Shown here: one piece after another, positions 56,967 through 64,000 of the stretch
How positions within the stretch are numbered: the first letter of the stretch is position 1
Layout of the letters: each line of letters begins with the position of its first letter
NCBI RefSeq assembly: GCF_014200495.1
Contig: NZ_JACHBY010000003.1
Coordinates: 496,001 to 560,000 of the forward strand
DNA: 64,000 nucleotides
DNA from: Mucilaginibacter geliditolerans
Lineage (GTDB): Bacteria > Bacteroidota > Bacteroidia > Sphingobacteriales > Sphingobacteriaceae
Direction: 5' to 3'
The notes under the pieces: generated by a model
Seen by the model: only the letters and a program-made list of their open reading frames with translations
Told to the model about the DNA's origin: nothing
Database searches by the model: none
Translations under genes and position numbers: made by a program

Positions 56967-58856
56967 CTAAAATCTTCTGCGGCGTTCAGGGCGATCTTCG
57001 CGGCGTTTGCCTGAAAAATCACGGAAACCACCACCAGTTGAACCACCGGCATTGCTGCGCTCACGGTTAAAGCCGCCTTCACGACGCTCGCCGCTTCCGC
57101 TTCTTTCACCACCACCTGAACGGTTATAGCCACCTTCGCGACGTTCGCCACCACCTGAACGGTTGTAACCACCTTCGCGGCGCTCACCACCTGTACGGGT
57201 GCTGCTGGTACCTTCACCTGATACTTCTATTCTAACTTCGCGGCCTTTAAAATCAATACCTTTAAAGCCGGTCATTACTTTTTCAACATCATCATTGGCA
57301 ACTTCAAAGAAAGAGTAAACACCCTTCACGTCGATCTTACCAACGGTGCGTCCGCTTATTTTGGTGTTGTTGCAAATGTAACCCAGCAAATCGCCACGGT
57401 TAAATTCATCAACTGAACCTAAGTTTATAAACAAACGGGTAAATTCTGATTTACCACCATTGCTGCGTGGAGCACGTTCTCCGCGTTCGCCACGTTCACC
57501 ACGTTCTTCAAACGGACGGCGTTCTTCAACGGCAGCGTTCAAATCAGGTGCGTTTTTGTAATATTCTAAAAAGCGGTTAAACTCTAATGATGCAAAGCGT
57601 TTAATAATATCTTCTTTGCTCAGTTCCTTGAACTCTTCCATTATACGTGGAGTGTACTGTTCAATTTGCTGCTCATTAACTTCAACATTGTGTACTTTAT
57701 GTACCAGGGCAAACAATTGTTTTTCAACAACGTCAAATCCTGTTGGTATTTCAGCTTTAATAAATTTCTTGCCGATAACTCTTTCTATCTGGCGAATTTT
57801 ACCAAGCTCCTTACCGTTGATGATAGAGATTGATACACCTGTTTTACCTGCACGGGCTGTACGGCCGCTACGGTGGGTGTAATTCTCCAATTCATCAGGT
57901 AATGAATAGTTAATAACGTGTGTTACATCATTAACATCAATACCACGTGCAGCAACGTCAGTAGCAATTAATAATTGCAGGCTGCGGTCGCGGTAGCGTT
58001 TCATTACTTTATCGCGTTGTTGTTGTGATAAATCACCGTGTAAAGAATCGGCATTGTAACCGTCTTTAATTAATGATTCAGCAATTTCCTGAGTTTCAAT
58101 TTTGGTACGGCAAAATACGATACCGAAAATTTCAGGGTTAAAGTCAACAATACGTTTAAAAGCGGCATACTTATCACGGGCACGGATGATGTAGTATTCG
58201 TGCTCAATGTTAGCATTACCTGTGTTTTTTGTGCCCATGGTAAGCTCATGCGGATCGGTCATGTATTTTTTCGCGATCCTGCGAACTTCGGCAGGCATGG
58301 TGGCTGAAAACAGCCATGTTTTTTTCTCGTCGGGCGTAGTAGAGAGAATACTGTCAATGTCTTCCTGAAAGCCCATGTTGAGCATTTCATCAGCTTCGTC
58401 TAAAACTACAAACTTAACCTTCGAAAAATCAATCGCTTTACGATTGATAATATCAAGCATACGACCAGGTGTGGCAACAACAATTTGCACACCGCGTTTA
58501 ATCTGGCGTAATTGATCTGAAATACTTGCTCCGCCATATACCGCAACAACGTGTACGTTGGGCATATTTTTGGAGTAATTGTTCAAATCATTAGTAATTT
58601 GTAAACAAAGTTCGCGCGTTGGGCACAATATAAGTGCCTGCGGATAGTTTTCTTCGAAATCCAGTAGTTCTAATAATGGCAGTCCAAAGGCAGCAGTCTT
58701 ACCGGTCCCGGTTTGGGCTAATCCGACAAAATCGTTGCTGCCTGTTAACAATACCGGAATTGACTGTTCCTGGATTGGCGTAGGATTTTCAAATCCTAAC
58801 TCAGAGATGGCATTAACAATATCATGACGGATTCCCAGTTCAATAAATGGGTTCAT
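56967..58856 (-). CDS. DEAD-box RNA helicase with C-terminal DbpA-like RNA-binding domain and RGG-like tail
   Basis: A 629-residue protein starting at ATG 58856 (MNPFIELGIRHDIVNAISEL); the in-frame upstream codons would start inside the promoter. Helicase motifs: Q-motif GFENPTPIQEQSIP, AQTGTGKTAAF, PTRELCLQ, VVLDEADEMLN, SATMPAE, and HRSGRTARAGKTG. A DbpA-like domain (about 480-560, FTRLFINLGSVDEFNRGDLL) follows, then a Gly/Arg/Ser tail built on a 13-residue repeat (GGGERREGGYNRS). Such helicases unwind rRNA during ribosome assembly or cold adaptation. Upstream promoter is clear. Confidence 0.95.
   Translation of the reverse strand: MNPFIELGIRHDIVNAISELGFENPTPIQEQSIPVLLTGSNDFVGLAQTGTGKTAAFGLPLLELLDFEENYPQALILCPTRELCLQITNDLNNYSKNMPNVHVVAVYGGASISDQLRQIKRGVQIVVATPGRMLDIINRKAIDFSKVKFVVLDEADEMLNMGFQEDIDSILSTTPDEKKTWLFSATMPAEVRRIAKKYMTDPHELTMGTKNTGNANIEHEYYIIRARDKYAAFKRIVDFNPEIFGIVFCRTKIETQEIAESLIKDGYNADSLHGDLSQQQRDKVMKRYRDRSLQLLIATDVAARGIDVNDVTHVINYSLPDELENYTHRSGRTARAGKTGVSISIINGKELGKIRQIERVIGKKFIKAEIPTGFDVVEKQLFALVHKVHNVEVNEQQIEQYTPRIMEEFKELSKEDIIKRFASLEFNRFLEYYKNAPDLNAAVEERRPFEERGERGERGERAPRSNGGKSEFTRLFINLGSVDEFNRGDLLGYICNNTKISGRTVGKIDVKGVYSFFEVANDDVEKVMTGFKGIDFKGREVRIEVSGEGTSSTRTGGERREGGYNRSGGGERREGGYNRSGGGERSGSGERREGGFNRERSNAGGSTGGGFRDFSGKRREDRPERRRRF
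57075..57200 (-). repeat. 39-bp tandem repeats in the helicase tail
   Basis: The codons for GGGERREGGYNRS recur about three times, one shortened by SGSG. Confidence 0.65.
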
Positions 58857-58897
58857 GAATTTAAATAACGAATTTGGCAACATCGCCAAATCGGGCG

Positions 58898-58928
58898 CAA
58901 AGGTAGCGCTAATTATTTACAATTCAAA
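58898..58928 (-). promoter_or_regulatory. Promoter of the DEAD-box helicase
   Basis: On the minus strand TTTG (58925-58928), 19 bases, TACCTTTG (58898-58905). Consensus spacing, 41 bases upstream of the ATG at 58856. Confidence 0.75.
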
Positions 58929-59003
58929 GAAAGGTTTTAGCCAGAGCGTATCCATTGATTAATAGCTACTAAATGGTGATAAATGTATGACAAACAAGGG
59001 GGC

Positions 59004-59606
59004 TTATTTTGCCTTTTTAGCTATACCGGCAACCCTGCTGGTGTTATCCTTAACAAAAGTTTCCCAGCCCGAGTAAGCTTTCTTGCTGCTGATCTTCCCG
59101 CTTTTGCCAACAGGTACGCGCTGAAAGGAGTGACAAACTGCAACGGCCAAACCGTCGGTAGCATCCAAAAACTCCGGGGTTTCTTTAAAACCAAGCAAAG
59201 TTTGCAGCATGTTTGCTACCTGCTCTTTGGTGGCGTTACCGTTGCCTGTTATAGATTGTTTTATTTTGCGGGGAGCGTATTCGGTAATAGTAATATTGCG
59301 TGATAGTGCCGCTGCCATGCACACGCCCTGCGCGCGGCCCAGCTTTAGCATTACCTGGATATTTTTGCCGTAAAAGGGGGCCTCAATAGCCAGGCAATCG
59401 GGATGATAGTTATCAATTAGGGCAACGGTTTTTTCAAATATGCGCTGCAGCTTAAGCATATGGTCGTCGATCTTTTCCATCTTTACCACACCCAGGCTGA
59501 TCAGTTCCATTTTTGAGCCGACTTCCTTCACCAACCCATAACCCATTACCGAAGTACCCGGGTCGATGCCTAAAATTATCCGCTCTTTTTGGTTGATCTG
59601 CTGCAT
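59004..59606 (-). CDS. ruvC: Holliday-junction endonuclease RuvC
   Basis: A 200-residue protein with a short Lys-rich C-terminal extension. The acidic active site is visible: ILGIDPGTSVMGYGLV (Asp), LAIEAPFYGKNIQVMLKLGR (Glu), and LDATDGLAVAVCHSFQ (Asp pair). NITITEYAPRKIKQSITGNG is typical. RuvC resolves four-way junctions with RuvAB; ruvA and ruvB are not adjacent. The gene is followed by a free-standing ATG-to-repeat gap and preceded by palindromes. Confidence 0.95.
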   Translation of the reverse strand: MQQINQKERIILGIDPGTSVMGYGLVKEVGSKMELISLGVVKMEKIDDHMLKLQRIFEKTVALIDNYHPDCLAIEAPFYGKNIQVMLKLGRAQGVCMAAALSRNITITEYAPRKIKQSITGNGNATKEQVANMLQTLLGFKETPEFLDATDGLAVAVCHSFQRVPVGKSGKISSKKAYSGWETFVKDNTSRVAGIAKKAK

Positions 59607-59618
59607 ATTTTATTTATT

Positions 59619-59694
59619 GTCATTCTGAGCGATAGCGAAGAACCTTATCGCTCGTTCAGCGCCTGAAAGTTTCTTCGCTACCGCTCAGAATGAC
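59619..59694. repeat. GTCATTCTGAG...CTCAGAATGAC palindrome
   Basis: GTCATTCTGAGCGATAGCGA and AGAA mirrored by TTCTTCGCTACCGCTCAGAA-TGAC. Confidence 0.8.
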
Positions 59695-59713
59695 ATGTTT
59701 TATTATTGTGTTC

Positions 59714-59794
59714 AGACTTACGAAGTTTTAAAACGGCGTAGCCCTCAATGAGACCATTGAAAACAGACAACACCGAATTAAACTTCGTAAGTCT
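59714..59794. repeat. TTTAAA-centred palindrome, copy 5, split by a 46-base insertion
   Basis: AGACTTACGAAGTTTTAAAA and AAACTTCGTAAGTCT are the usual two arms; 46 unrelated bases (59734-59779) lie between them. Confidence 0.7.
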
Positions 59795-59814
59795 CTATCC
59801 CTTTACCCCCCTAT

Positions 59815-59899
59815 GTCATTGCGAGGAGGAACGACGAAGCAACCTCGTCGCGTTTAGATATACAAGCGACGAGGTTGCCACGCTATCGCTCGCAATGAC
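59815..59899. repeat. GTCAT...ATGAC palindrome (REP-A)
   Basis: GTCATTGCGAGGAGGAACGA and GAAGCAACCTCGTCGCG mirrored by GCGACGAGGTTGCC and GCTATCGCTCGCAATGAC. Confidence 0.85.
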
Positions 59900-59921
59900 A
59901 TGGGGATTATTGGCTATAAAG

Positions 59922-60557
59922 TTAACCATTCCCACGCAGCAAAGCCATATATTCTTCACGGCTGATCATCCTTGCTCCCATTGATTCCAAATGTTCGGTA
60001 TGTACCTGGCAGTCTATCAGCTTATATAAGCCGCTATTGCATAACCATATCAGTGCGGTTTTGGAGGCATTGCTAACGCGACTAAACATACTCTCACCAC
60101 AAAAAACATGACCGACCTGTACACCATAAAAACCGCCGACTAAACTCCCCTGCTCCCATACTTCAACTGAATTCGCATGGCCTTCGGCATGTAATCGCTG
60201 GTAGGCTGCTTTCATATCTTCGGTTATCCATGTACCGTCCTGCCCTATGCGCTCCGCAACTGAGCAGGCTTCAATCACATCGCTGAAAGCTTTATTTATG
60301 CTGATGGTGAATTTGCCCGATCGCAACACCTGCCGCATACTTTTTGATATTTTCAACTCATCCGGGAAAAGCACAAATCGCTCATGCGGCGAATACCATA
60401 GTATAGGCGAATCATCGCTATACCAGGGGAATATGCCATTCTGATATGCCAATAGCAAGCGTTTGGTCGATAGATCGCCGCCTACGGCCAGCAAGCCATC
60501 TTCCTCGGCTAAGGCAGGTTCCGGAAATAGTAAACGTTCATCAAGCCTGAATATCAT
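59922..60557 (-). CDS. aat: Leucyl/phenylalanyl-tRNA--protein transferase
   Basis: A 211-residue protein from ATG 60557 (a TTG three codons earlier is less likely). Family blocks: FPEPALAEEDGLLAVGGDLS, LAYQNGIFPWYSDDSPILWY, SPHERFVLFPDELKISKSM and VEVWEQGSLVGGFYGVQVGH then VFCGESMFSRVSNASKTALI. It adds Leu or Phe to N-terminal Arg/Lys, sending proteins to ClpAP/ClpS. The start lies 12 bases from the DUF3857 stop codon, so an operon with that gene is plausible. clpS and clpA are not in the window. Confidence 0.95.
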   Translation of the reverse strand: MIFRLDERLLFPEPALAEEDGLLAVGGDLSTKRLLLAYQNGIFPWYSDDSPILWYSPHERFVLFPDELKISKSMRQVLRSGKFTISINKAFSDVIEACSVAERIGQDGTWITEDMKAAYQRLHAEGHANSVEVWEQGSLVGGFYGVQVGHVFCGESMFSRVSNASKTALIWLCNSGLYKLIDCQVHTEHLESMGARMISREEYMALLRGNG

Positions 60558-60568
60558 CAGGAGCAAAT

Positions 60569-62500
60569 TTACGTCTTGCGGTGTATTACCAGCTTTTTAT
60601 TTTGTGCTTTGGCAATGGCATCCATGTATTGCTGCATTTCGGTATATTTTGCAGCCGGGATAACCTGGTTTGTTAAATTAAACTTAGCAGTGCTGATCAC
60701 CTGGTTCTTCGCAGCATCGTAGCTGTATTTTACCTCGTAATCGCCATACGTAAACTTCAGCTGCTGGTTAGTTGGTAAAGTTTCTACCTCAAAACCTTTG
60801 GGCAGATCGATAGTGGTTACACAGGTTTTTATTCTTGGAAAATCAAAGTAATAATTAGCTTTCCTTTTTTCCTGAATAGGTGGAGTTATGTTCCACAAAT
60901 CAAACACGTGTGGATGATAGAAGAACTTATTGGCTACAGCTATATCACAAAACTTATCATATTCAAGGTTAATATTCATTTCCTTGGTATAATTTTTATC
61001 CTTACCATATTCAAGTAAAAACACCGATGGTTGTTTAATATCAAGATCATCAAACAGATATTGTTTCTGGTCATCTTGTTTCATGGAAGCCATTCCTATA
61101 TATTGTTCTCTGTATTCACCGGTACTTAAAATCTTAACCTGGGCCTTTGCTCCGCCAACAGAATCCAGCACCAAATGAACTTCACTTGTAAACTCGTTAT
61201 CATCGGCTCTGCTTTTAGGAGTATTAACCAATTTACCACCATCAGGAGTTATTAATAAAGCATTTCTGTTTTCAGTAAAAGGACCTGGTTTCCCAAATTC
61301 CCGGTATGTCATTGTGCAATCAAGCCAGGTAGTATCATTTTTGAAAGGAATGCACAGTATCTCATGATTAAAAGGGTTATTCGGGAAAGCCGGATCAGCA
61401 GCAGGCTCATTAAAACCAGCTCGTACAACTGCCCATTCCGCATGAATGTTTACTGCATCGAGTAATGCATACATATAATTAGCCAGGGCCTTACAATCGC
61501 CATATTTTTTATTATCTACAAAATTAGCATCGAAAGGCTTCCATCCGCCTATCCCCAATTGAATACTCACATACCGGGTATTTTGCTGTAAGTATTCATA
61601 TAAAAACTTTGCCTTCTCTTTATCGGTTTTAATGCTATCTGTCATTTTACGAATCTCCAGCACACGCGCCGGACTTAGCTTACAGACATCAGCATGCAGG
61701 CCATACACCCATTTACCCAGGTTCTGCCATGAACTCAAATCACCCGGATAACCATCACAATTGAACTGTGATGTGCCAAATAAAACACCAGGAAGAACCG
61801 TCCACCGTAAAGTATAATCTTGTTTTTTTATGGCTACCAGGTTTTTTACCTGCCACTTATAACTTTCAAATCCATCTTGCGTTCCCTTCTCGGGTTTAAG
61901 GGATATGTTTTCGTTTTTATATCTGAAAGCTATTTCAGGTTTTACTAATACCGTATAGGTCGCATTTTGCACAGATTGTTCCAAATCCTGTATTTCCCAG
62001 CTATCCATGCTTATAAAGCTGCTCAGGTCTTCTTCGTATTCAACCTCAATTGTAGTTGGATATGAAGCCACGGTATGCTCTAATGTAAGTTTTCGGGCAT
62101 TGGTAACAATAGTTTCATAATTACTTGCCGACTCATCATACATATCGCTTTTGTGGTATTTCTTTATTAATACCCCATCGGCACCATACACATGAATGTC
62201 TACATCACTATAGGTATCATACTTTTTGTCGTAATAAAATCTTATAAAGGCTTCGCCATCTCCCTTTTGATTTAATATGGTAACAATAGAATGATGTTTA
62301 ATGACCGCCTTACCCGGGCCATTAATAGTGACCTCATCGCTCGAATAGCGCACCACCGAGTTTGCATCCTCCTTTAATGAATCAGGGATCCCGTTGGCTG
62401 TATATAATTCCTTGGGTATATCCTGGCTATATATTTTAGCCGGGATAATGCAACAGGCAGCTACAATTACTAATAAACAGGTTAAATATCTTTTACACAT
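60569..62500 (-). CDS. DUF3857/transglutaminase-core protein, intact catalytic triad
   Basis: A 643-residue secreted protein. The signal peptide (MCKRYLTCLLVIVAACCIIP) is followed by a DUF3857 domain (about 60-230) and a transglutaminase-core (about 270-400). The triad is present: Cys in KKYGDCKALANYMYALLD, His in NPFNHEILCIPF, Asp in TTWLDCTMTY. A C-terminal DUF2569-type/beta domain ends HRKT. Proteins of this group sit in the periplasm or on the cell surface and may crosslink or hydrolyse proteins. It is separated by 8 bases from the similar upstream gene. Confidence 0.9.
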   Translation of the reverse strand: MCKRYLTCLLVIVAACCIIPAKIYSQDIPKELYTANGIPDSLKEDANSVVRYSSDEVTINGPGKAVIKHHSIVTILNQKGDGEAFIRFYYDKKYDTYSDVDIHVYGADGVLIKKYHKSDMYDESASNYETIVTNARKLTLEHTVASYPTTIEVEYEEDLSSFISMDSWEIQDLEQSVQNATYTVLVKPEIAFRYKNENISLKPEKGTQDGFESYKWQVKNLVAIKKQDYTLRWTVLPGVLFGTSQFNCDGYPGDLSSWQNLGKWVYGLHADVCKLSPARVLEIRKMTDSIKTDKEKAKFLYEYLQQNTRYVSIQLGIGGWKPFDANFVDNKKYGDCKALANYMYALLDAVNIHAEWAVVRAGFNEPAADPAFPNNPFNHEILCIPFKNDTTWLDCTMTYREFGKPGPFTENRNALLITPDGGKLVNTPKSRADDNEFTSEVHLVLDSVGGAKAQVKILSTGEYREQYIGMASMKQDDQKQYLFDDLDIKQPSVFLLEYGKDKNYTKEMNINLEYDKFCDIAVANKFFYHPHVFDLWNITPPIQEKRKANYYFDFPRIKTCVTTIDLPKGFEVETLPTNQQLKFTYGDYEVKYSYDAAKNQVISTAKFNLTNQVIPAAKYTEMQQYMDAIAKAQNKKLVIHRKT

Positions 62501-62508
62501 AACCCTTA

Positions 62509-64000
62509 TTATGATTTTTTTAGCACTATTTGTTCGTTCAGCATTTCGTACATCTTTTTGTAGAACTCGTGCAGATCGGGGTATTCTTCTTTAAAATAGA
62601 TGCTTTTTTTATAGGTAATGGTATAGCGTACGGCAATATTGCCATCCTGCTCACCTATAATACGCCTGAACACGATGCTCTGATCGGGCATTGCCATGCT
62701 GATGTTTTTTGGCAGAGCGTCTATCTTATAACCCGCAGGTATTTTATACATACCGTTAATGGTTGAGTTATCCTGGTAGCCAAAATCAATATCGGTGTTA
62801 CGCGTTTCGCTTAAGAAAGGATTTTTACCCATTGAAGTGAACAGGTTTGGATTAAAGTAAATGTAGTTATCATCAGACCCTGTTAAAACAAGGTTGAAAT
62901 CCACATTTTGCACCAATGGCAATGTGTCCACATCCATGTTATCGAATTTAAGGGATGTTATTTTTAAGTTATTATCATCTTCCCTTAAATTATCAATGTA
63001 CTTTTTCTCGCCATCGGTTTTGTAGCTATCAATACAATTGATCCTGTTATAGCTAAAGCTGCTTATTTGTACCGTTCCGGCCATTTTGCCTTCAGGTTTT
63101 ATTTCGGCGTTTATAAAAACCGCCTGCCTTACAGGTGCCTGCTTAATCACAAAAACCAGGTCGGCGTCTTTCGTATCGGGATTAACATACAGACCCGATG
63201 AATTGAGCAGGCTGTAAGGTGTTTCATTGTACATGTTATATTTACCAGTGGCATCAAGTATATACATCTTTGTACTGTCAACAGGTATGTATACCACACC
63301 ACGGTTAAATTGTCTTAAACTGGTATACGATGGGTTTACTCTTCCATGTACGCGGGTACTTACAAGCATTGGCACGGCTGCTTTAACCCCTGATTTATTG
63401 AGCAAGTGATACAAAATCAGGTTAATTTCTGTTGAGTTACCGGTCTTGGTATCCCAGGCTTTGCTGGTGCCATCAATAGTGTACCATTTATCCGAACCGT
63501 CCCATTTCATATTGTCCCTTACCTGGTTAAACAAATACGCTATCTTTTCATCATCTGTTTTAAAGGTTTTGGCCTTGGCTATAATTACATCCTCGCCTGT
63601 TAGCTTGCGGTTAAGCTGCTTACCAAAGTCATCATCTTTAAGCAAGTTCTCACCTACCTTTGCCCAGGTGTTTGATAATGATTGCACAAAGCTATTGGGC
63701 GGACTAAAAGTTTTAAGTTGAAAAGCTACGTAAGCCAGGTTATCGGTAAGCGATCGCATAGCAAATTCTGTAGGCATTGAGGGTACATTGGTCATTATCC
63801 GTTGTTCGCCCTGTGTGGTAAATGTAACCGCATCCTGCCCTATGCCATAACCACCATTTCCTTGCGAACTGGCATGTTTTGTAAAAGGCACACGCATATT
63901 TGTTTGCGGTTGAAAATAGAACCACTCAGGCACACTGGTGTCATACTCACTATACCTTGTTGGTATCTGAGCCTGAAAAATCCAGGTTGGCAGGTAAAAG
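62509..64000 (-). CDS. DUF3857/transglutaminase-like protein, catalytic Cys and His missing (partial)
   Basis: Open to the right edge, so the N-terminus is absent (about 497 residues seen); an internal GTG at 63931-63933 is not the true start, since the frame continues upstream through PTWIFQAQIPTRYSEYDTSV. The core corresponds to the downstream paralogue, but where the Cys should be it reads WDTKTGNSTEINLILYHLL (Ser) and the His position is QFNRGVVYI (Arg); only the Asp survives (MYILDATGKY). It is probably a non-enzymatic partner of the product of 60569-62500. Tandem, same strand. Confidence 0.85.
   Translation of the reverse strand, partial: FYLPTWIFQAQIPTRYSEYDTSVPEWFYFQPQTNMRVPFTKHASSQGNGGYGIGQDAVTFTTQGEQRIMTNVPSMPTEFAMRSLTDNLAYVAFQLKTFSPPNSFVQSLSNTWAKVGENLLKDDDFGKQLNRKLTGEDVIIAKAKTFKTDDEKIAYLFNQVRDNMKWDGSDKWYTIDGTSKAWDTKTGNSTEINLILYHLLNKSGVKAAVPMLVSTRVHGRVNPSYTSLRQFNRGVVYIPVDSTKMYILDATGKYNMYNETPYSLLNSSGLYVNPDTKDADLVFVIKQAPVRQAVFINAEIKPEGKMAGTVQISSFSYNRINCIDSYKTDGEKKYIDNLREDDNNLKITSLKFDNMDVDTLPLVQNVDFNLVLTGSDDNYIYFNPNLFTSMGKNPFLSETRNTDIDFGYQDNSTINGMYKIPAGYKIDALPKNISMAMPDQSIVFRRIIGEQDGNIAVRYTITYKKSIYFKEEYPDLHEFYKKMYEMLNEQIVLKKS

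Larger units (their letters stand above)
59607..59921. other. Repeat island between aat and ruvC
   Basis: Three palindromes in 315 bases: a GTCAT variant (59619-59694), an interrupted TTTAAA palindrome (59714-59794) and a REP-A (59815-59899). No gene. Confidence 0.85.

Noticed and set aside
8732..59899. CRISPR array
   Set aside because: Repeats are palindromic and scattered between genes with no regular spacing, no unique spacers of equal length and no cas gene.

Overview
The window looks like a chromosomal segment of a Bacteroidota species, most likely family Sphingobacteriaceae (Mucilaginibacter/Pedobacter-like). The evidence is Bacteroidota-type promoters (TAnnTTTG, sometimes with TTG/TTTG 18-19 bp upstream), few Shine-Dalgarno sites, many secreted and lipoproteins of Bacteroidota type (DUF3857/transglutaminase, DUF4920, NHL lipoprotein, OmpA with a calcium-binding linker), a carbamoyl-phosphate synthase large chain without the C-terminal regulatory domain, and very dense dispersed palindromic repeats. 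I saw no rRNA, tRNA, tmRNA, CRISPR array, prophage or transposase gene.

Layout. 1-10.6 kb: the N-terminal part of a GH3 glycosidase, an outer-membrane barrel protein, then a surface-glycan locus (methyltransferase, five glycosyltransferases of GT-A, GT9, GT2, GT2 and GT4 type, and an MsbA-like ABC exporter). 10.7-24.4 kb: mainly housekeeping and envelope genes (MeaB, M24 aminopeptidase, OmpA, RidA, RecG, M28 peptidase, MFS transporter, aminotransferase, desaturase, PAS-LuxR regulator, lipoprotein). 27-34.6 kb: a translation block, rplM-rpsI-rpsB-tsf, then nagA, pyrH, frr and a second ABC exporter. 34.8-46 kb: a secreted DJ-1/PfpI protein with a metal-binding-like head, an RsmI-type methyltransferase, an FAD monooxygenase, RadA, an NHL lipoprotein, and a ferredoxin/ferritin convergent pair. 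46-64 kb: carB, polysaccharide deacetylase, TolC plus membrane-fusion protein, gpsA, DEAD-box helicase, ruvC, aat, and two tandem DUF3857/transglutaminase-like genes, the second running off the right edge.

The unusual content lies mostly between genes. Several repeat families are visible: about a dozen GTCAT...ATGAC palindromes, three copies of a GCACTCGAAGC palindrome, five short TTTAAA-centred palindromes, a roughly 600-bp unit in two copies, and two small elements with terminal inverted repeats. One of these small elements has perfect 18-bp ends and a 10-bp flanking direct duplication. Around 8.7-9.5 kb three of these are nested like Russian dolls. Degenerate low-complexity motif arrays fill other gaps, and one such array appears to have entered the radA coding sequence in frame. 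A paralogous pair of single-span membrane proteins of unknown function (39.2 and 49.9 kb) sits in two of the repeat-dense islands, with matching 5' leaders. I regard these two genes and the nested-repeat system as the best candidates for something undescribed.
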